From contig NZ_JAQGLB010000001.1 in the NCBI RefSeq assembly GCF_027853965.1, forward strand, positions 558,001-622,000: DNA of 64,000 nucleotides. The letters run 5' to 3'. The notes under the pieces are model-generated. The model searched no databases. It was not told the origin of the DNA and worked only from the letters and a program-made list of their open reading frames with translations. The position numbers and the translations under genes were made by a program. Shown here piece by piece: positions 50,607 to 59,847 of the stretch (its first letter is position 1; each line of letters begins with the position of its first letter). Source of the DNA: Saccharopolyspora indica (GTDB lineage Bacteria > Actinomycetota > Actinomycetes > Mycobacteriales > Pseudonocardiaceae).

Positions 50607-50647
50607 CCTGTTCGCATCCGAGCCGACCGAAGGGGCCAGTTCCACCG

Positions 50648-51301
50648 ATGGCCAGAAACCTCCTGCCCGCCCTGCCCTCGACCTCGCGCCGCCACCAGGT
50701 CGCCGACGTGCTCCGCGCGGCGATCGTGGACGGCACGCTGCAACCGGGCGACAAGCTCACCGAGCGGGACCTCGCCGAGGAGCTGGACACCAGCCGCGCG
50801 CCGATCCGCGAAGCGCTGCGCCAGCTGGAGCAGGAAGGCCTGGTCGTCTCCTACCCGTACCGCGGCACCGAGGTCCTGGGCATCTCGCAGCAGGAGGTCA
50901 CCGAGATCCTGGTCCCGATCCGCCTGACCCTGGAGCGCTTCGCGGTCCGCACGGTGCACCCGCTGCTCACCGAGGACGACTTCGCGCACCTGATGGCGCT
51001 CGTCGACCGGATGGCCCGGCTGGCCGAGACGGCCGACCACGCGGGCCTGGCCGACGCCGACGTCGAGTTCCACCGGTTCCTGATCACCAGGTCGGGCCAG
51101 CCGCACTGCCTGCAGCTGTGGAACGTCATCGAACCCCGCGTGGTGGCCCAGTTCCGCCGGGACGCCCCGGCCCACCCGTCCCCGAAGGCGGTGGCCGACC
51201 AGCACGCCCGCCTCCTCGAAGCCCTCCGCGCCGACGACGTGGAAGCGGCCTGCGAAGCAGTGGCGGCCCACATCCACGAGATCCCGGCGACCGGGGCGTA
51301 G
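50648..51301 (+). CDS. GntR-family regulator, FCD type
   Basis: 217 residues. wHTH VADVLRAAIVDGTLQPGDKLTERDLAEELDTSRAPIREALRQLEQEGLV and FCD domain with ILVPIRLTLERFAV, DVEFHRFLI and ADQHARLLEAL (metal-binding Asp and His). It divides from the dehydratase-SDR pair and almost surely controls it, sensing a sugar acid. Palindrome TGGTCGACCA lies in the shared promoter region. Confidence 0.88.
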   Translation: MARNLLPALPSTSRRHQVADVLRAAIVDGTLQPGDKLTERDLAEELDTSRAPIREALRQLEQEGLVVSYPYRGTEVLGISQQEVTEILVPIRLTLERFAVRTVHPLLTEDDFAHLMALVDRMARLAETADHAGLADADVEFHRFLITRSGQPHCLQLWNVIEPRVVAQFRRDAPAHPSPKAVADQHARLLEALRADDVEAACEAVAAHIHEIPATGA

Positions 51302-51381
51302 CGGGCGCCGGTTCGCGAAACCCGTCGTCGGCGAACCCCGCGCGCCTGCGGGTTGGTCGGCGGTGCCGTGGTCCGCACATT

Positions 51382-51403
51382 CCCCCAAATGGTTCTTTGG
51401 GGG
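51382..51403. promoter_or_regulatory. CCCCCAAA-N6-TTTGGGGG inverted repeat upstream of the ArsR-MFS operon
   Basis: Perfect 8-base arms (51382-51389, 51396-51403). Located 16 bases before CAGGAT (51419-51424), a -10-like element that ends six bases before the GTG at 51431. It thus covers the -35 position and is a probable autoregulatory operator. Confidence 0.65.
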
Positions 51404-51430
51404 TTGGTGGTCGTCCGCCAGGATCGAGCT

Positions 51431-51955
51431 GTGGCAGAACAACGCTCTTTGGGCGAGCTTCGGGTGCTCGCGCATCCGTTGCGGCTTCGGATGCTCTCGC
51501 TGCTGACCGGTGTTGCGATGAGCGCAGCCGAGGTCGCGCGGGAGCTGGGGGAGTCGCAGGCGAACGCGAGCTACCACTTGCGGCGGCTGCACGAGGCCGG
51601 GTTGCTCGACGTCGTCGATGAGGTGGTGATCCGCGGCGGCCGGGCCAAGCGGTACCGGCACGATCCCGACAGCGGTGCGCGCTTCTTGGCCGACCCGGAC
51701 GAGCAGCGGCGGCTGGTGAGCACGATGGCCGCGGACCTGCCCGGCCGCGCCCAGCGGTGGCCCACCGGTGCACCAGGGGCGCTGACCGATGCGCAGGTGT
51801 GGTTGGAGCCGGACAGCTGGCAGCGGGCGCTCTCGCTGGCGCGGGAACTCGGCGAGCTGCTGCACTCGGCCGCCGTGCCACCTCGGACACCGGGCGCCGA
51901 GCCGATCAGCGCGACCGTCGCGCTGTTCCCGGTCGAGCGCGGGGATGCCGGATGA
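51431..51955 (+). CDS. ArsR/HTH_20-family regulator
   Basis: 174 residues. LRVLAHPLRLRMLSLLTGVAMSAAEVARELGESQANASYHLRRLHEAGLL is a winged helix of the HTH_20 type; the C-terminal half is helical and probably dimerising. The stop overlaps the MFS start in ATGA, so pump and regulator are co-made. This regulator-first order with a downstream MFS is a frequent drug-sensing operon in actinomycetes. The GTG start is supported by AGGA and by the -10 placement. Confidence 0.85.
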   Translation: MAEQRSLGELRVLAHPLRLRMLSLLTGVAMSAAEVARELGESQANASYHLRRLHEAGLLDVVDEVVIRGGRAKRYRHDPDSGARFLADPDEQRRLVSTMAADLPGRAQRWPTGAPGALTDAQVWLEPDSWQRALSLARELGELLHSAAVPPRTPGAEPISATVALFPVERGDAG

Positions 51956-53175
51956 GCGGCACCGGGCTGTCCCGGCCGCTGGTGCGGCCGGCCTTCCGCA
52001 GGCTCGCCGGAGGCCGGACCGCCGCCGAACTCGGCAACGCGGTCGCGCCGGTGGCGATCGCCTTCGCCGTGCTGGACCTGACCGGCTCGGTGGTGGACAT
52101 CGGGATCGTGGTCGGAGCGCGTTCGCTGGCCAACGTCGTGCTGCTGCTGCTCGGCGGCGTGCTGGCGGACCGGCTGCCCAGGCAGGCGATCCTGCAGGGC
52201 GCCCAGTTCGGCGCCGCTGCCAGCCAGGCGCTGGTGGCGGCGAGCGTCCTCCTCGGATTCGCCTCCGTCCCGCTGCTGGTGCTGCTGGGCGTGGCCAACG
52301 GTGCCGCCGCTGCGCTGTCGCTGCCCGCGGCGGCGTCGCTCACGCCGAAGACCGTGCCCGCTCACCTGCTCGCCCCGGCCAACGCGCTGCTGCGGCTGGG
52401 GGTGAACGGCGGGCGGATCATCGGGGTGTCCGTCGGTGGTGCGGTGGCTGCGATCAGCGGGGCCGGTGTCGCGCTGGTCGTCAGCGCGGTCTCGTTCGCC
52501 GTGGCCGCCCTGTTCTTCCGCGGGGTGCGGTTGCCGCACGTCGCGGTGCCGGGGCGGTCGCGCCCTCTCGCCGAGATCCGCGAGGGGTGGCGGGAGTTCC
52601 GGTCCCGGCGCTGGGTGTGGGTGGTCGTCGGGCAGTTCATGGTGATCAACGCGGTCACCGCCGGTGCGCTGACGGTGATCGGGCCGGTGATCGCCGACGA
52701 GACGATCGGCCGGGCCGCCTGGGGGCTGGCGCTGGGTGCGCAGACGGCGGGCGCGCTCGTCGGCGGGATCGTCGCGGCGCGCTGGCAGCCGAAGCGGGCG
52801 CTGGGCTTCGGCGTCGCGATCGGGATTCTCGAAGCGCTGCCGCTGGTCGTGCTGTCGCAGCCGCCATCGGTGCTGTTGCTGCTGGCGGCCATGTTCGTGA
52901 CCGGAATGGCGCTGGAGCAGTTCGGCGTGGCGTGGGAGGTCTCGTTGCAGGAGAACGTCCCGGAGGACAAGCTCGCGCGGGTCTACTCCTACGACATGCT
53001 CGGCTCGTTCATCGCACTTCCGGTCGGCGAGGTCGCCGCGGGGCCGCTCGCCGAACATCTCGGCATCGCACCGGTCCTGCTCGGCGGCGCGATCGCGGTG
53101 CTCGTGGTCACCGGCCTCGCGCTGGCCGTCGAGGACGTCCGGACCCTCACCCGGAAGACCACCGCTGACCGCTGA
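51952..53175 (+). CDS. MFS efflux transporter (MFS_3-like)
   Basis: 407 residues, about 12 helices. PAFRRLAGGRTAAELGNAVAPVAIAFAVLDLTGSVVDIGIVVGARSLANVVLLLLGGVLADRLPRQ shows the N-terminal domain of enterobactin exporter-like MFS pumps. It is coupled to the upstream ArsR-type gene by ATGA. Probably exports a toxic compound sensed by that regulator. Confidence 0.85.
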   Translation: MSGTGLSRPLVRPAFRRLAGGRTAAELGNAVAPVAIAFAVLDLTGSVVDIGIVVGARSLANVVLLLLGGVLADRLPRQAILQGAQFGAAASQALVAASVLLGFASVPLLVLLGVANGAAAALSLPAAASLTPKTVPAHLLAPANALLRLGVNGGRIIGVSVGGAVAAISGAGVALVVSAVSFAVAALFFRGVRLPHVAVPGRSRPLAEIREGWREFRSRRWVWVVVGQFMVINAVTAGALTVIGPVIADETIGRAAWGLALGAQTAGALVGGIVAARWQPKRALGFGVAIGILEALPLVVLSQPPSVLLLLAAMFVTGMALEQFGVAWEVSLQENVPEDKLARVYSYDMLGSFIALPVGEVAAGPLAEHLGIAPVLLGGAIAVLVVTGLALAVEDVRTLTRKTTADR

Positions 53176-53209
53176 CGTCAGCTGGAAACGCGATCAGCAG
53201 GAGGAGCCG

Positions 53210-53368
53210 GTGGACAGCACCGCGCGGCACGAGCGGGCCGAGCAGGTGGTGACCGAGCTGTGCGCGTGGGCGGACAAGCGGCCCGACGTGCTGGCTCTCG
53301 CGCTCGTCGGCTCCTACGCCCGCCCGCCGGGAGCGGAGACCGCCGAGTCCGATGTGGAACGAAGCTGA
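53210..53368 (+). pseudogene. truncated nucleotidyltransferase-domain gene
   Basis: 52 codons from GTG 53210, preceded by a very strong AGGAGGAG. The product reads ERAEQVVTELCAWADKRPD then ALALVGSYARPPGAETAESDV before ERS and stop. GSYAR...SDV is the start of the nucleotidyltransferase (KNTase/AadK-like) motif GSx10DxD, but the second catalytic Asp and the rest are gone. The normal gene is 200-280 residues, so this is the 5' remnant of a deletion. It sits 34 bases after the MFS gene and may be transcribed with it. Confidence 0.65.
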
Positions 53369-53408
53369 TCGACGCCTGCGAGGACTGACGCGGGCTCGCG
53401 AGGTGGCG

Positions 53409-54416
53409 TCACGGGCTGCGGCGGGTGTCGAGCGGGACGCAGCCCGTCGCGTGGCCGCGTTCGTCGAGGAGCCGGCCGACGAGCTTCACCGGTCGCACCA
53501 CGATACTGCGGTCGACGATGTCCAGGTGCGGCAGCCGCCGGCTCATGTGCGTCTCCAGGTCCTGGACGTCGGCCAGGGACCGCTGCCAGACCGCGATGAT
53601 CAGGTTGTGCGGGCCTGCCGCCGAGGTCACCGCGCGAACCTCCGGGATGCGGGCGAGAGCGCGCGCGGTGTCGTCGAGGTGAGCCGGGGGCACGCGGGCG
53701 AAGAACCACGCGTAGACCGGCCAGCCGGACTGCGTCCGGGCCAGCTCGCAGCGCAGGCGGAGCTGCCTGCTGGCCAGCATCCGGGCCATCCGCCGCCGGA
53801 CCGTGCTGGTGCTGGTGCCCGCCGCGTCGGCGAGCGCCGCGACCGGGGCCCGGCCGTCGGCGGCCAGCGCCACCGCGATCGCCCAGTCCTGCTCGGTCAG
53901 CGGGACCAGGCCGGACGTGCCGGGGTCCCAGGCCATCCGCGCGGCCTGGTCGTGGTCGAGCGCGCGCAACCGCCAGCGGCTGGCCTCGGTGTAGATCCGC
54001 ACCGCCGGGTGGCTGCGCACCTGCTGGAGGTGGCCGACCCGGCTCATCCGCTCCAGCAGGTAGCTCGACAGCGCCTGCGGGTCCGGCGCGCTGACGGTGA
54101 CCAGCACGTCGCGCCCGCCCGCGGTCACGTCGATGGTCATGGCCTGCGGGTCTGCGGCCAGCTCGCGCGCCACGTCCACGCCTCGCCCCGGTTCGCAGCC
54201 GAGCTCGACGAAGGCGGTGGCCTGAGCGGGAGTGGTCGGGGGATAGGCGGAGATCCAGGCCAGCCCGGTGCGCTCCAACCGCGCCCACCTGCGGGCGGCG
54301 GTGACCGGGTCGATGCCGAGCACGCCGCCGATCAGCGACCAGGGCGCGCGCGGGTTGATCTGCAAGGCGTTGACCAGCGCTAGATCAACTTCGTCCAGCT
54401 CGGCGTGATCCTGCAT
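53409..54416 (-). CDS. double Lrp/AsnC-family regulator
   Basis: 335 residues with two Lrp-like modules: wHTH LDEVDLALVNALQINPRAPWSLIGGVLGI near the start with a RAM-type domain (IDVTAGGRDVLVTVSAPD), then wHTH LTEQDWAIAVALAADGRAPVAALADAAGTSTSTVRRR and a second RAM domain (EVRAVTSAAGPHNLIIAVW). Divergent from the M20 peptidase gene by 95 bases and thus its likely regulator, sensing an amino acid or its conjugate. Confidence 0.87.
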   Translation of the reverse strand: MQDHAELDEVDLALVNALQINPRAPWSLIGGVLGIDPVTAARRWARLERTGLAWISAYPPTTPAQATAFVELGCEPGRGVDVARELAADPQAMTIDVTAGGRDVLVTVSAPDPQALSSYLLERMSRVGHLQQVRSHPAVRIYTEASRWRLRALDHDQAARMAWDPGTSGLVPLTEQDWAIAVALAADGRAPVAALADAAGTSTSTVRRRMARMLASRQLRLRCELARTQSGWPVYAWFFARVPPAHLDDTARALARIPEVRAVTSAAGPHNLIIAVWQRSLADVQDLETHMSRRLPHLDIVDRSIVVRPVKLVGRLLDERGHATGCVPLDTRRSP

Positions 54417-54511
54417 CAGACCGGTCTTCCTGCCGCAATCCTGCGTTCGGGGGAAGGTGAGCGTCCCATCGCTGACCCTTCCTGTCCAGGACGGACCGGG
54501 GAGGGGCGCAA

Positions 54512-55711
54512 GTGGGCGGTCAGGACATCGACGTCGTGGCACTCGGGCACGTGGTGCGGGCCGAGCAGCAGCGCTGGCAGGAGCGCCTCGTGCGGCTCAG
54601 CCGCAGCCTGCACGCGGAGCCGGAGCTGGCCTTCGCCGAGCACCGCTCGGTGGAGAAGGTCACCGAGCTGCTCGGCGCGGCGGGCTTCGCGGTGGAACCG
54701 GGCCCGGACGACGTGCCGACGGCGTTCACCGCGGTGCGCGGCGGCGGGGAGTTCACCGTCGGCATCTGCGCCGAGTACGACGCGCTGCCCGAGATCGGGC
54801 ACGCCTGCGGGCACAACATCATCGCCTCGGCCGCGGTCGGCGCCGCCATCGGGCTGGCCGCCGTGGCCGACGACCTCGGGATCCGGGTCAAGGTGATCGG
54901 CACACCCGCCGAGGAGCACGGTGGCGGGAAGGTCCTGCTGCTGGAGCGGGGCGTCTTCGACGACGTCACCGTGGCGATGATGGTGCACCCCGGGCAGGCC
55001 GACGTGCACCCGGCGGCCTTCGCCAGCCAGGCGGTGACCCGGTTCGCGGTGACCTACGCGGGCCGGGCCTCGCACGCCGCCGCCGCGCCGCACCAGGGGA
55101 TCAACGCCGCCGACGCCGCGGTCGTCGCCCAGGTGGCGATCGGGTTGCTGCGCCAGCAGATCACGGGCGACTGCCGGATCGGCCTGTTCGTGCGGGAGGG
55201 CGGCGCGGTCACCAACATCATCCCGGAGAAGGCGGTCGTGGACTGCGAGGTGCGGGCCTTCGACGTCGAGACGATGTCCGCCCTGCAGGAGCGGGTCATG
55301 GCCTGCTTCGACGCCGGAGCGCGGGCCAGCGGCGCGACGATGTCGGTCGAGCCCACCGAACCGCTCTACGCCGACCTGGTGCAGGAACCGGCGATGTCCG
55401 ACCGGTTCGCCGCGCACGTCGAGGCACTGGGCCGGGAACTGCGCGAGACCCACGGCATGCGCGGCGGGTCGACGGACATGGGCAACGTCTCGCACGTCGT
55501 GCCCAGCATCCACCCGTCCATCGCGATCGTCGGCTGCGAGCACCCGCCGCACACCCGCGGCTTCGCCGCCGCGGCGGCGACCCCGGCCGGTGACGACGCC
55601 GTCGTGGACGGTGCCGCCGCGATGGCGCTGACCGCCGTGGACGTCGCCGCCGACCCGGTGCTGCGGCAGAAGTTCCTGGCCGAGCACGCCGCCCGCCTCC
55701 ACCGGAGCTGA
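54512..55711 (+). CDS. M20-family amidohydrolase/metallopeptidase
   Basis: 399 residues. ICAEYDALPEIGHACGHNII supplies the first metal ligands (His, Asp-type), TPAEEHGGGK the catalytic Glu pair, and dimerisation-domain features ASHAAAAPHQGINAADA follow. It belongs to the M20D aminoacylase/p-aminobenzoyl-glutamate hydrolase-like branch, which cleaves N-acyl amino acids. GTG follows GGGAGGGG. The next gene, a DUF3100 membrane protein, is a recurrent partner and may carry the substrate. Confidence 0.88.
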   Translation: MGGQDIDVVALGHVVRAEQQRWQERLVRLSRSLHAEPELAFAEHRSVEKVTELLGAAGFAVEPGPDDVPTAFTAVRGGGEFTVGICAEYDALPEIGHACGHNIIASAAVGAAIGLAAVADDLGIRVKVIGTPAEEHGGGKVLLLERGVFDDVTVAMMVHPGQADVHPAAFASQAVTRFAVTYAGRASHAAAAPHQGINAADAAVVAQVAIGLLRQQITGDCRIGLFVREGGAVTNIIPEKAVVDCEVRAFDVETMSALQERVMACFDAGARASGATMSVEPTEPLYADLVQEPAMSDRFAAHVEALGRELRETHGMRGGSTDMGNVSHVVPSIHPSIAIVGCEHPPHTRGFAAAAATPAGDDAVVDGAAAMALTAVDVAADPVLRQKFLAEHAARLHRS

Positions 55712-55784
55712 GCACGAGCCCCCGACGACGTGGCCTGCTGAAGGCCACCCGACCTCAGAACCTCTGGTCATCATGGAGGAAACC

Positions 55785-57077
55785 ATGTCCGGCACGACGG
55801 CTGCGCGGGGAACTTCGCGCCCGGCCCGCGCATCGCGCAGCCGACTCGCCCTGTTCGTCCTGCTCGCGCTCGCCCTGACCGCTGCCGCCGAGGCCATCGG
55901 GAGCTACCAGATCTCCCTCGGGGTGGGCGCGATCACGCTCTTCCCGATCATCTGGGGACTGGTGCTCGGCGCGGTGGTGAGCATCCAGCGCTTCCGACCC
56001 GTCCCGGTGGGGCTGCAGAAGGCGTCGACCTACCTGGTGGAAGCGGGCGTGCTGCTGCTCGGCGTGCGCCTGGCCTTCGTCGTCGGGCACGAGCTGCCGG
56101 TGCTCGAGCAGGCCAGCGCCGCGCTGCTGCTGCAGGAGCTCGGCCACCTCTTCGGCACGGTCGTGCTGTCGCTGCCGCTGGCCGTGCTGCTGAGGATGGG
56201 GCGCTCCGCGGTGGGCGCCTGCTTCTCCATCGACCGCGAAGCCTCCTTCGCGATGGTCTCCGAGCGGTTCGGCCCCGACTCCGAGGAGTACCGGGGCGTG
56301 CTCGGGATGTACATCTTCGGCAGCGTCGTCGGAGCGCTCTACGTGACGCTGCTCGCGAGCTTCCTGGCGGGGACCGGATGGCTGGACCCGCTGGCGCTGG
56401 CGATGGGCACCGGTGTCGGTTCCGGCTCGGTCATGGCCGCATCGTCGGCGGCCATCGCCGCCCAGTACCCGGGGATGGCCGACCAGATCGTGGCGGTGGC
56501 GGCGGTCAGCAACCTGGTGACCACGCTGCTCGGGCTCTACGTCGGCATGTTCGTCGCGCTCCCGCTGGCCGACCGCTTCTACCGGCTGCTGACCCGCGGC
56601 CGCACGATCGCCGCGGCCGCGCCCCGGGTGACCGCGGTGCCGGAGCCCGGCGAAACCGTCCGGATCCGGCCGCTGATCGCGATCCTGCTCGTGCTGGTGG
56701 CGATGGTGGTCTCCAACGTCGTGCACACCGGCGGTCTCCAGCCGCGTTCGCTGCTCGGGTTCGCCCTGGTCGCGGCCGTGGTCCTGGCCGGTCTCGGCCT
56801 CAAGAAGCTGACCGGGCTGCCCGCGGTCGCGGGCACCTCGGTGCTGGCCATCCTGCTCACCTCGCCGATCTCGCCGGTCGCCGAGCCGGTGCTGTCGGTG
56901 ATCGAGCCGATCGAGTTCCTGGCCATGGCCACGCCGATCCTGGTCTTCGCGGGGCTGAGCACCGGCAAGGACGTGCCCGCGCTCAAGCGCATCGGCTGGC
57001 GGATCGTCCCGGTGGGGCTGACCTCCTTCGCCGCCTCGTTCCTGATCTCGGCGCTGATCGCGCAAGCGCTGCTCTGA
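55785..57077 (+). CDS. DUF3100-family membrane protein (probable transporter)
   Basis: 430 residues with about 11-12 membrane helices. IGSYQISLGVGAITLFPIIWGLVLG, LVEAGVLLLGVRLAF, AMGTGVGSGSVMAASSAAIAAQYP (Gly/Ser-rich re-entrant-like segment) and PILVFAGLSTGKDVP. I recognise DUF3100, of unproven function but frequently next to M20 peptidases. ATG at 55785 follows GGAGGAAACC; ATG 55773 overlaps that site and is unlikely. Confidence 0.82.
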   Translation: MSGTTAARGTSRPARASRSRLALFVLLALALTAAAEAIGSYQISLGVGAITLFPIIWGLVLGAVVSIQRFRPVPVGLQKASTYLVEAGVLLLGVRLAFVVGHELPVLEQASAALLLQELGHLFGTVVLSLPLAVLLRMGRSAVGACFSIDREASFAMVSERFGPDSEEYRGVLGMYIFGSVVGALYVTLLASFLAGTGWLDPLALAMGTGVGSGSVMAASSAAIAAQYPGMADQIVAVAAVSNLVTTLLGLYVGMFVALPLADRFYRLLTRGRTIAAAAPRVTAVPEPGETVRIRPLIAILLVLVAMVVSNVVHTGGLQPRSLLGFALVAAVVLAGLGLKKLTGLPAVAGTSVLAILLTSPISPVAEPVLSVIEPIEFLAMATPILVFAGLSTGKDVPALKRIGWRIVPVGLTSFAASFLISALIAQALL

Positions 57078-57263
57078 AAAGGGCGCGGTGCGGCGGATTT
57101 CACCGATTCGCCGGGTGTGCGGCGAGCGTGGTGCCGAGCAGGGTGGATGAGGCCGACGTGTGCCCGCTTACAGCGCCTCGACCCGAGGTGCGCCCCGCGC
57201 ATACGTTCGGACCTCGGTGGCCGGGCGAGGGCCACCGCACACCGACGGAGGAACGAGGCGCAG

Positions 57264-58742
57264 ATGACCACCGGCTCGACGGCGCTGGCCGCGCGGCTGC
57301 GCGAACTCGCGGCGCAGGCGCCCGACCGCCCCGCGGTCACCGACGATCACGAGACGCTGACCCGAGCGGAACTCGACCGGCGCACCAACCAGCTCGCGCG
57401 CCGGTTCGCCTCGCTCGGCGTCACCCGGGGATCGATGGTGTCGATCGCGCTGGTCAACCAGGTGCGGCACGTGGAGTGCTCGATCGCGGCGTGGAAGCTC
57501 GGCGCGATCCCGCAGCCGCTGTCGCACCGGCTCCCGCCCCGCGAACTGGCGTCGCTGCTGGAGGTCGCCGATCCGGCGCTCGTGGTCGGGCTCCCGCCGC
57601 AGGACCAGCGTCCGTGGCTGCGCGGTGACGAGGACGTCGCGGGCGAATCCGCCGCCGCGCTGCCCGACGTCGTCGGACCGGCGTGGAAGGCCCCGACGTC
57701 GGGCGGCAGCACCGGCAGGCCGAAGCTGATCGTGTCCGGGCAGCAGGCCAGCGCCGAGGGCGTGCTCGCCGGGATCGAGCACCTGCGCCTGGAACGGGAC
57801 GGCGTCGTGCTCACCACCGCTCCGCTCTACCACAACGCGCCCTACATGTTCTCGCTGATCGGGCTGCTCCAGGGCAGCCACGTGGTGCTGATGTCGCGGT
57901 TCGACGCCGATCGCGCGCTGGGCCTGATCGAGCGGCACGCGGTCACCTGGCTCTACGTGGTGCCCACCATGATGGGGCGGATGCTGCGGCTGCCCGCGCA
58001 GCGCCGGGCAGCGGTGGACGTCTCCTCGCTGCGGACGGTCTTCCACGTCGGAGCGCCGTGCCCGCAGCACGTCAAGCGCGGCTGGATCGAGTGGGTCGGC
58101 CCGGAGAAGGTCCTGGAGGTCTACGCGGGCACCGAATCGCTGGCCAGCACGATGATCGACGGGGTGGCCTGGTTGCAGCGGCCCGGTTCGGTCGGCCAGG
58201 TGGTGGCCGGGGAGATCACCGCCCGCGACGAGGACTTCCGCGAGCTGCCGCCGGGCGAGGTGGGCGAGCTGTGGCTGCGCCGCAGCCCGGGCAGCCCGCC
58301 CGGCTACCGCTACGTCGGCGCCGATCCCCGGGCGCGCGAGGGCTGGGAATCGCTCGGCGACATGGGCCGCTTCGACGCCGACGGCTACCTCTACCTCGCC
58401 GACCGCAGCACGGACGTCATCCTGGTCGGCGGCGCGAACGTCTACCCGGCCGAGGTCGAGAACGCCCTGGCCGAGCACCCGAAGATCGCGTCGAGCGCGG
58501 TGATCGGGCTGCCCGACGACGACCTCGGCAACGCGGTCCACGCGATCCTGGAGACCACCCGGCCGCTGCCCGCCGAGGACCTGCTGGAACACCTGCGCGC
58601 CCGCCTGGCCCCGTACAAGATCCCGAGGACCTTCGAGTTCACCACCGACCAGCTCCGCGACGACGCGGGCAAGGTCCGCCGCAGCGAACTGCGCGCGACC
58701 CGGCTCAGGCGGGACCCACGGCTCCCCGGCGCTGCGGGCTGA
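57264..58742 (+). CDS. AMP-forming acyl-CoA ligase
   Basis: 492 residues. P-loop PTSGGSTGRPK near residue 150, YAGTES near 295, LYLADRSTDVILVGGANVYPAEVE and a final Lys in DDAGKVRRSEL. HHLYHNAP-like APLYHNAPY lies upstream. The domain order matches fatty/aromatic acyl-CoA synthetases. Substrate unknown. SD GGAGGAACGAGG; last 38 bases overlap the convergent DUF4386 gene. Confidence 0.88.
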   Translation: MTTGSTALAARLRELAAQAPDRPAVTDDHETLTRAELDRRTNQLARRFASLGVTRGSMVSIALVNQVRHVECSIAAWKLGAIPQPLSHRLPPRELASLLEVADPALVVGLPPQDQRPWLRGDEDVAGESAAALPDVVGPAWKAPTSGGSTGRPKLIVSGQQASAEGVLAGIEHLRLERDGVVLTTAPLYHNAPYMFSLIGLLQGSHVVLMSRFDADRALGLIERHAVTWLYVVPTMMGRMLRLPAQRRAAVDVSSLRTVFHVGAPCPQHVKRGWIEWVGPEKVLEVYAGTESLASTMIDGVAWLQRPGSVGQVVAGEITARDEDFRELPPGEVGELWLRRSPGSPPGYRYVGADPRAREGWESLGDMGRFDADGYLYLADRSTDVILVGGANVYPAEVENALAEHPKIASSAVIGLPDDDLGNAVHAILETTRPLPAEDLLEHLRARLAPYKIPRTFEFTTDQLRDDAGKVRRSELRATRLRRDPRLPGAAG

Positions 58743-59409
58743 TGCTGGGCAGGTGTTCGCGGACCAGCAGTCCGCTCATGACCAGCAGCCACAGCGCGGT
58801 CAGCACGTTCGGGACGTAGGCGGCGAGCACGCTGTCGGGCGCCAGCACCCCGGCCCCGCCGATCACCGTGATCGCGCCGAGCACCCGGATCGCGGCGACG
58901 AAACCGGTGAACCAGCCCGCCCACGCCGGGAACACCTCGGTGCGCACGATGGCCACCGCGCAGGCGGCCAGCGGCAAGGCCAGGGCCAGCCCGGCGATCG
59001 CCCGCACCACCATGAGCGCGGAGTAGGGCACCGAGGCGAGCGCGAGCAGCATCGGGTGGGTGGTCAGCGCGTGGACCAGGCCGCCGAACATCGCGGTGGC
59101 GAGGAAACCGGTGGTGGCGGTGATCGCGAACCCGCCCAGCACCACGGCGGGCGCGTCGCTGTCGGGATCGGCCAGCCGGAACGCGGTGGCCAGCGTCGCG
59201 CCGAACCACATGAACAGCACGACGGCCGCCGCGGCGAGCACGACCGCGGTCAGGATCACGCCGCGGGAGAAGAACAGGTAGCTGGCGATCGCGTTGGTGG
59301 ACTCGGTGATCCGCGGCGCGCCGCGGAGCAGGATGCTCGCGATGATGGCGAGCACGAGCGAAGCGAGCCCGGCCAGCCCGCCCCAGCGCATTTCGTGGCC
59401 GTTGCGCAT
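58705..59409 (-). CDS. DUF4386-family membrane protein
   Basis: 234 residues with six or seven helices: GGLAGLASLVLAIIASILL, GVILTAVVLAAAAVVLFMWFG, VVRAIAGLALALPLAACAVA, LTALWLLVMSGLLV. The order and the short loops fit DUF4386 proteins of unknown function. Convergent overlap of 38 bases with the acyl-CoA ligase gene. Confidence 0.72.
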   Translation of the reverse strand: MRNGHEMRWGGLAGLASLVLAIIASILLRGAPRITESTNAIASYLFFSRGVILTAVVLAAAAVVLFMWFGATLATAFRLADPDSDAPAVVLGGFAITATTGFLATAMFGGLVHALTTHPMLLALASVPYSALMVVRAIAGLALALPLAACAVAIVRTEVFPAWAGWFTGFVAAIRVLGAITVIGGAGVLAPDSVLAAYVPNVLTALWLLVMSGLLVREHLPSISPQRRGAVGPA

Positions 59410-59553
59410 CGTTTCCTCCAGCGGGAGCTCGACTGCGGAGAACGTTTCGACCGTCGCGGCCGGTCCCGGCGTTGTCACCGGGGCGAAAGTCCTCAATCGA
59501 CGCGGTGACGTTGTGCTCTGGAGCCGACCCCCGCGGCCGACCACACTGGGCAG

Positions 59554-59775
59554 GTGGTGAAGCAGCGCGAACCCGGTCAGCGCCGGGTACCGGCACGGGT
59601 GGTGACCGGCCTGGCGCTGGTCGTGCTGGCCGTGGTGCTCGCCGTGGAGAACCGGGGCCTCGTCGAGGTCCGGCTCCTGGTCCCGGTGGTGACCCTCCCG
59701 CTGTGGACCGCGCTGGCCGGAATGCTCATCATCGGCGTCGTCGTCGGACTGCTGGTCGGCCGTCCCCGAAAGTGA
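59554..59775 (+). CDS. LapA-domain small membrane protein
   Basis: 73 residues with two helices (VVTGLALVVLAVVLAVENRGLVEVRLLVPVVTLPLW then LAGMLIIGVVVGLLVGRPRK). ENRGLVEVRLL between the helices and the basic C-terminus is the LapA/DUF1049 pattern. GTG start; a second GTG follows directly. Function unknown in actinomycetes. Confidence 0.72.
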   Translation: MVKQREPGQRRVPARVVTGLALVVLAVVLAVENRGLVEVRLLVPVVTLPLWTALAGMLIIGVVVGLLVGRPRK

Positions 59776-59847
59776 GGCCCGCGCGATTACCGCGGCCCGT
59801 TCCGGGGAAGCCCTCTTCAGACACGCAGCACGACGCGAGGGGACCTC

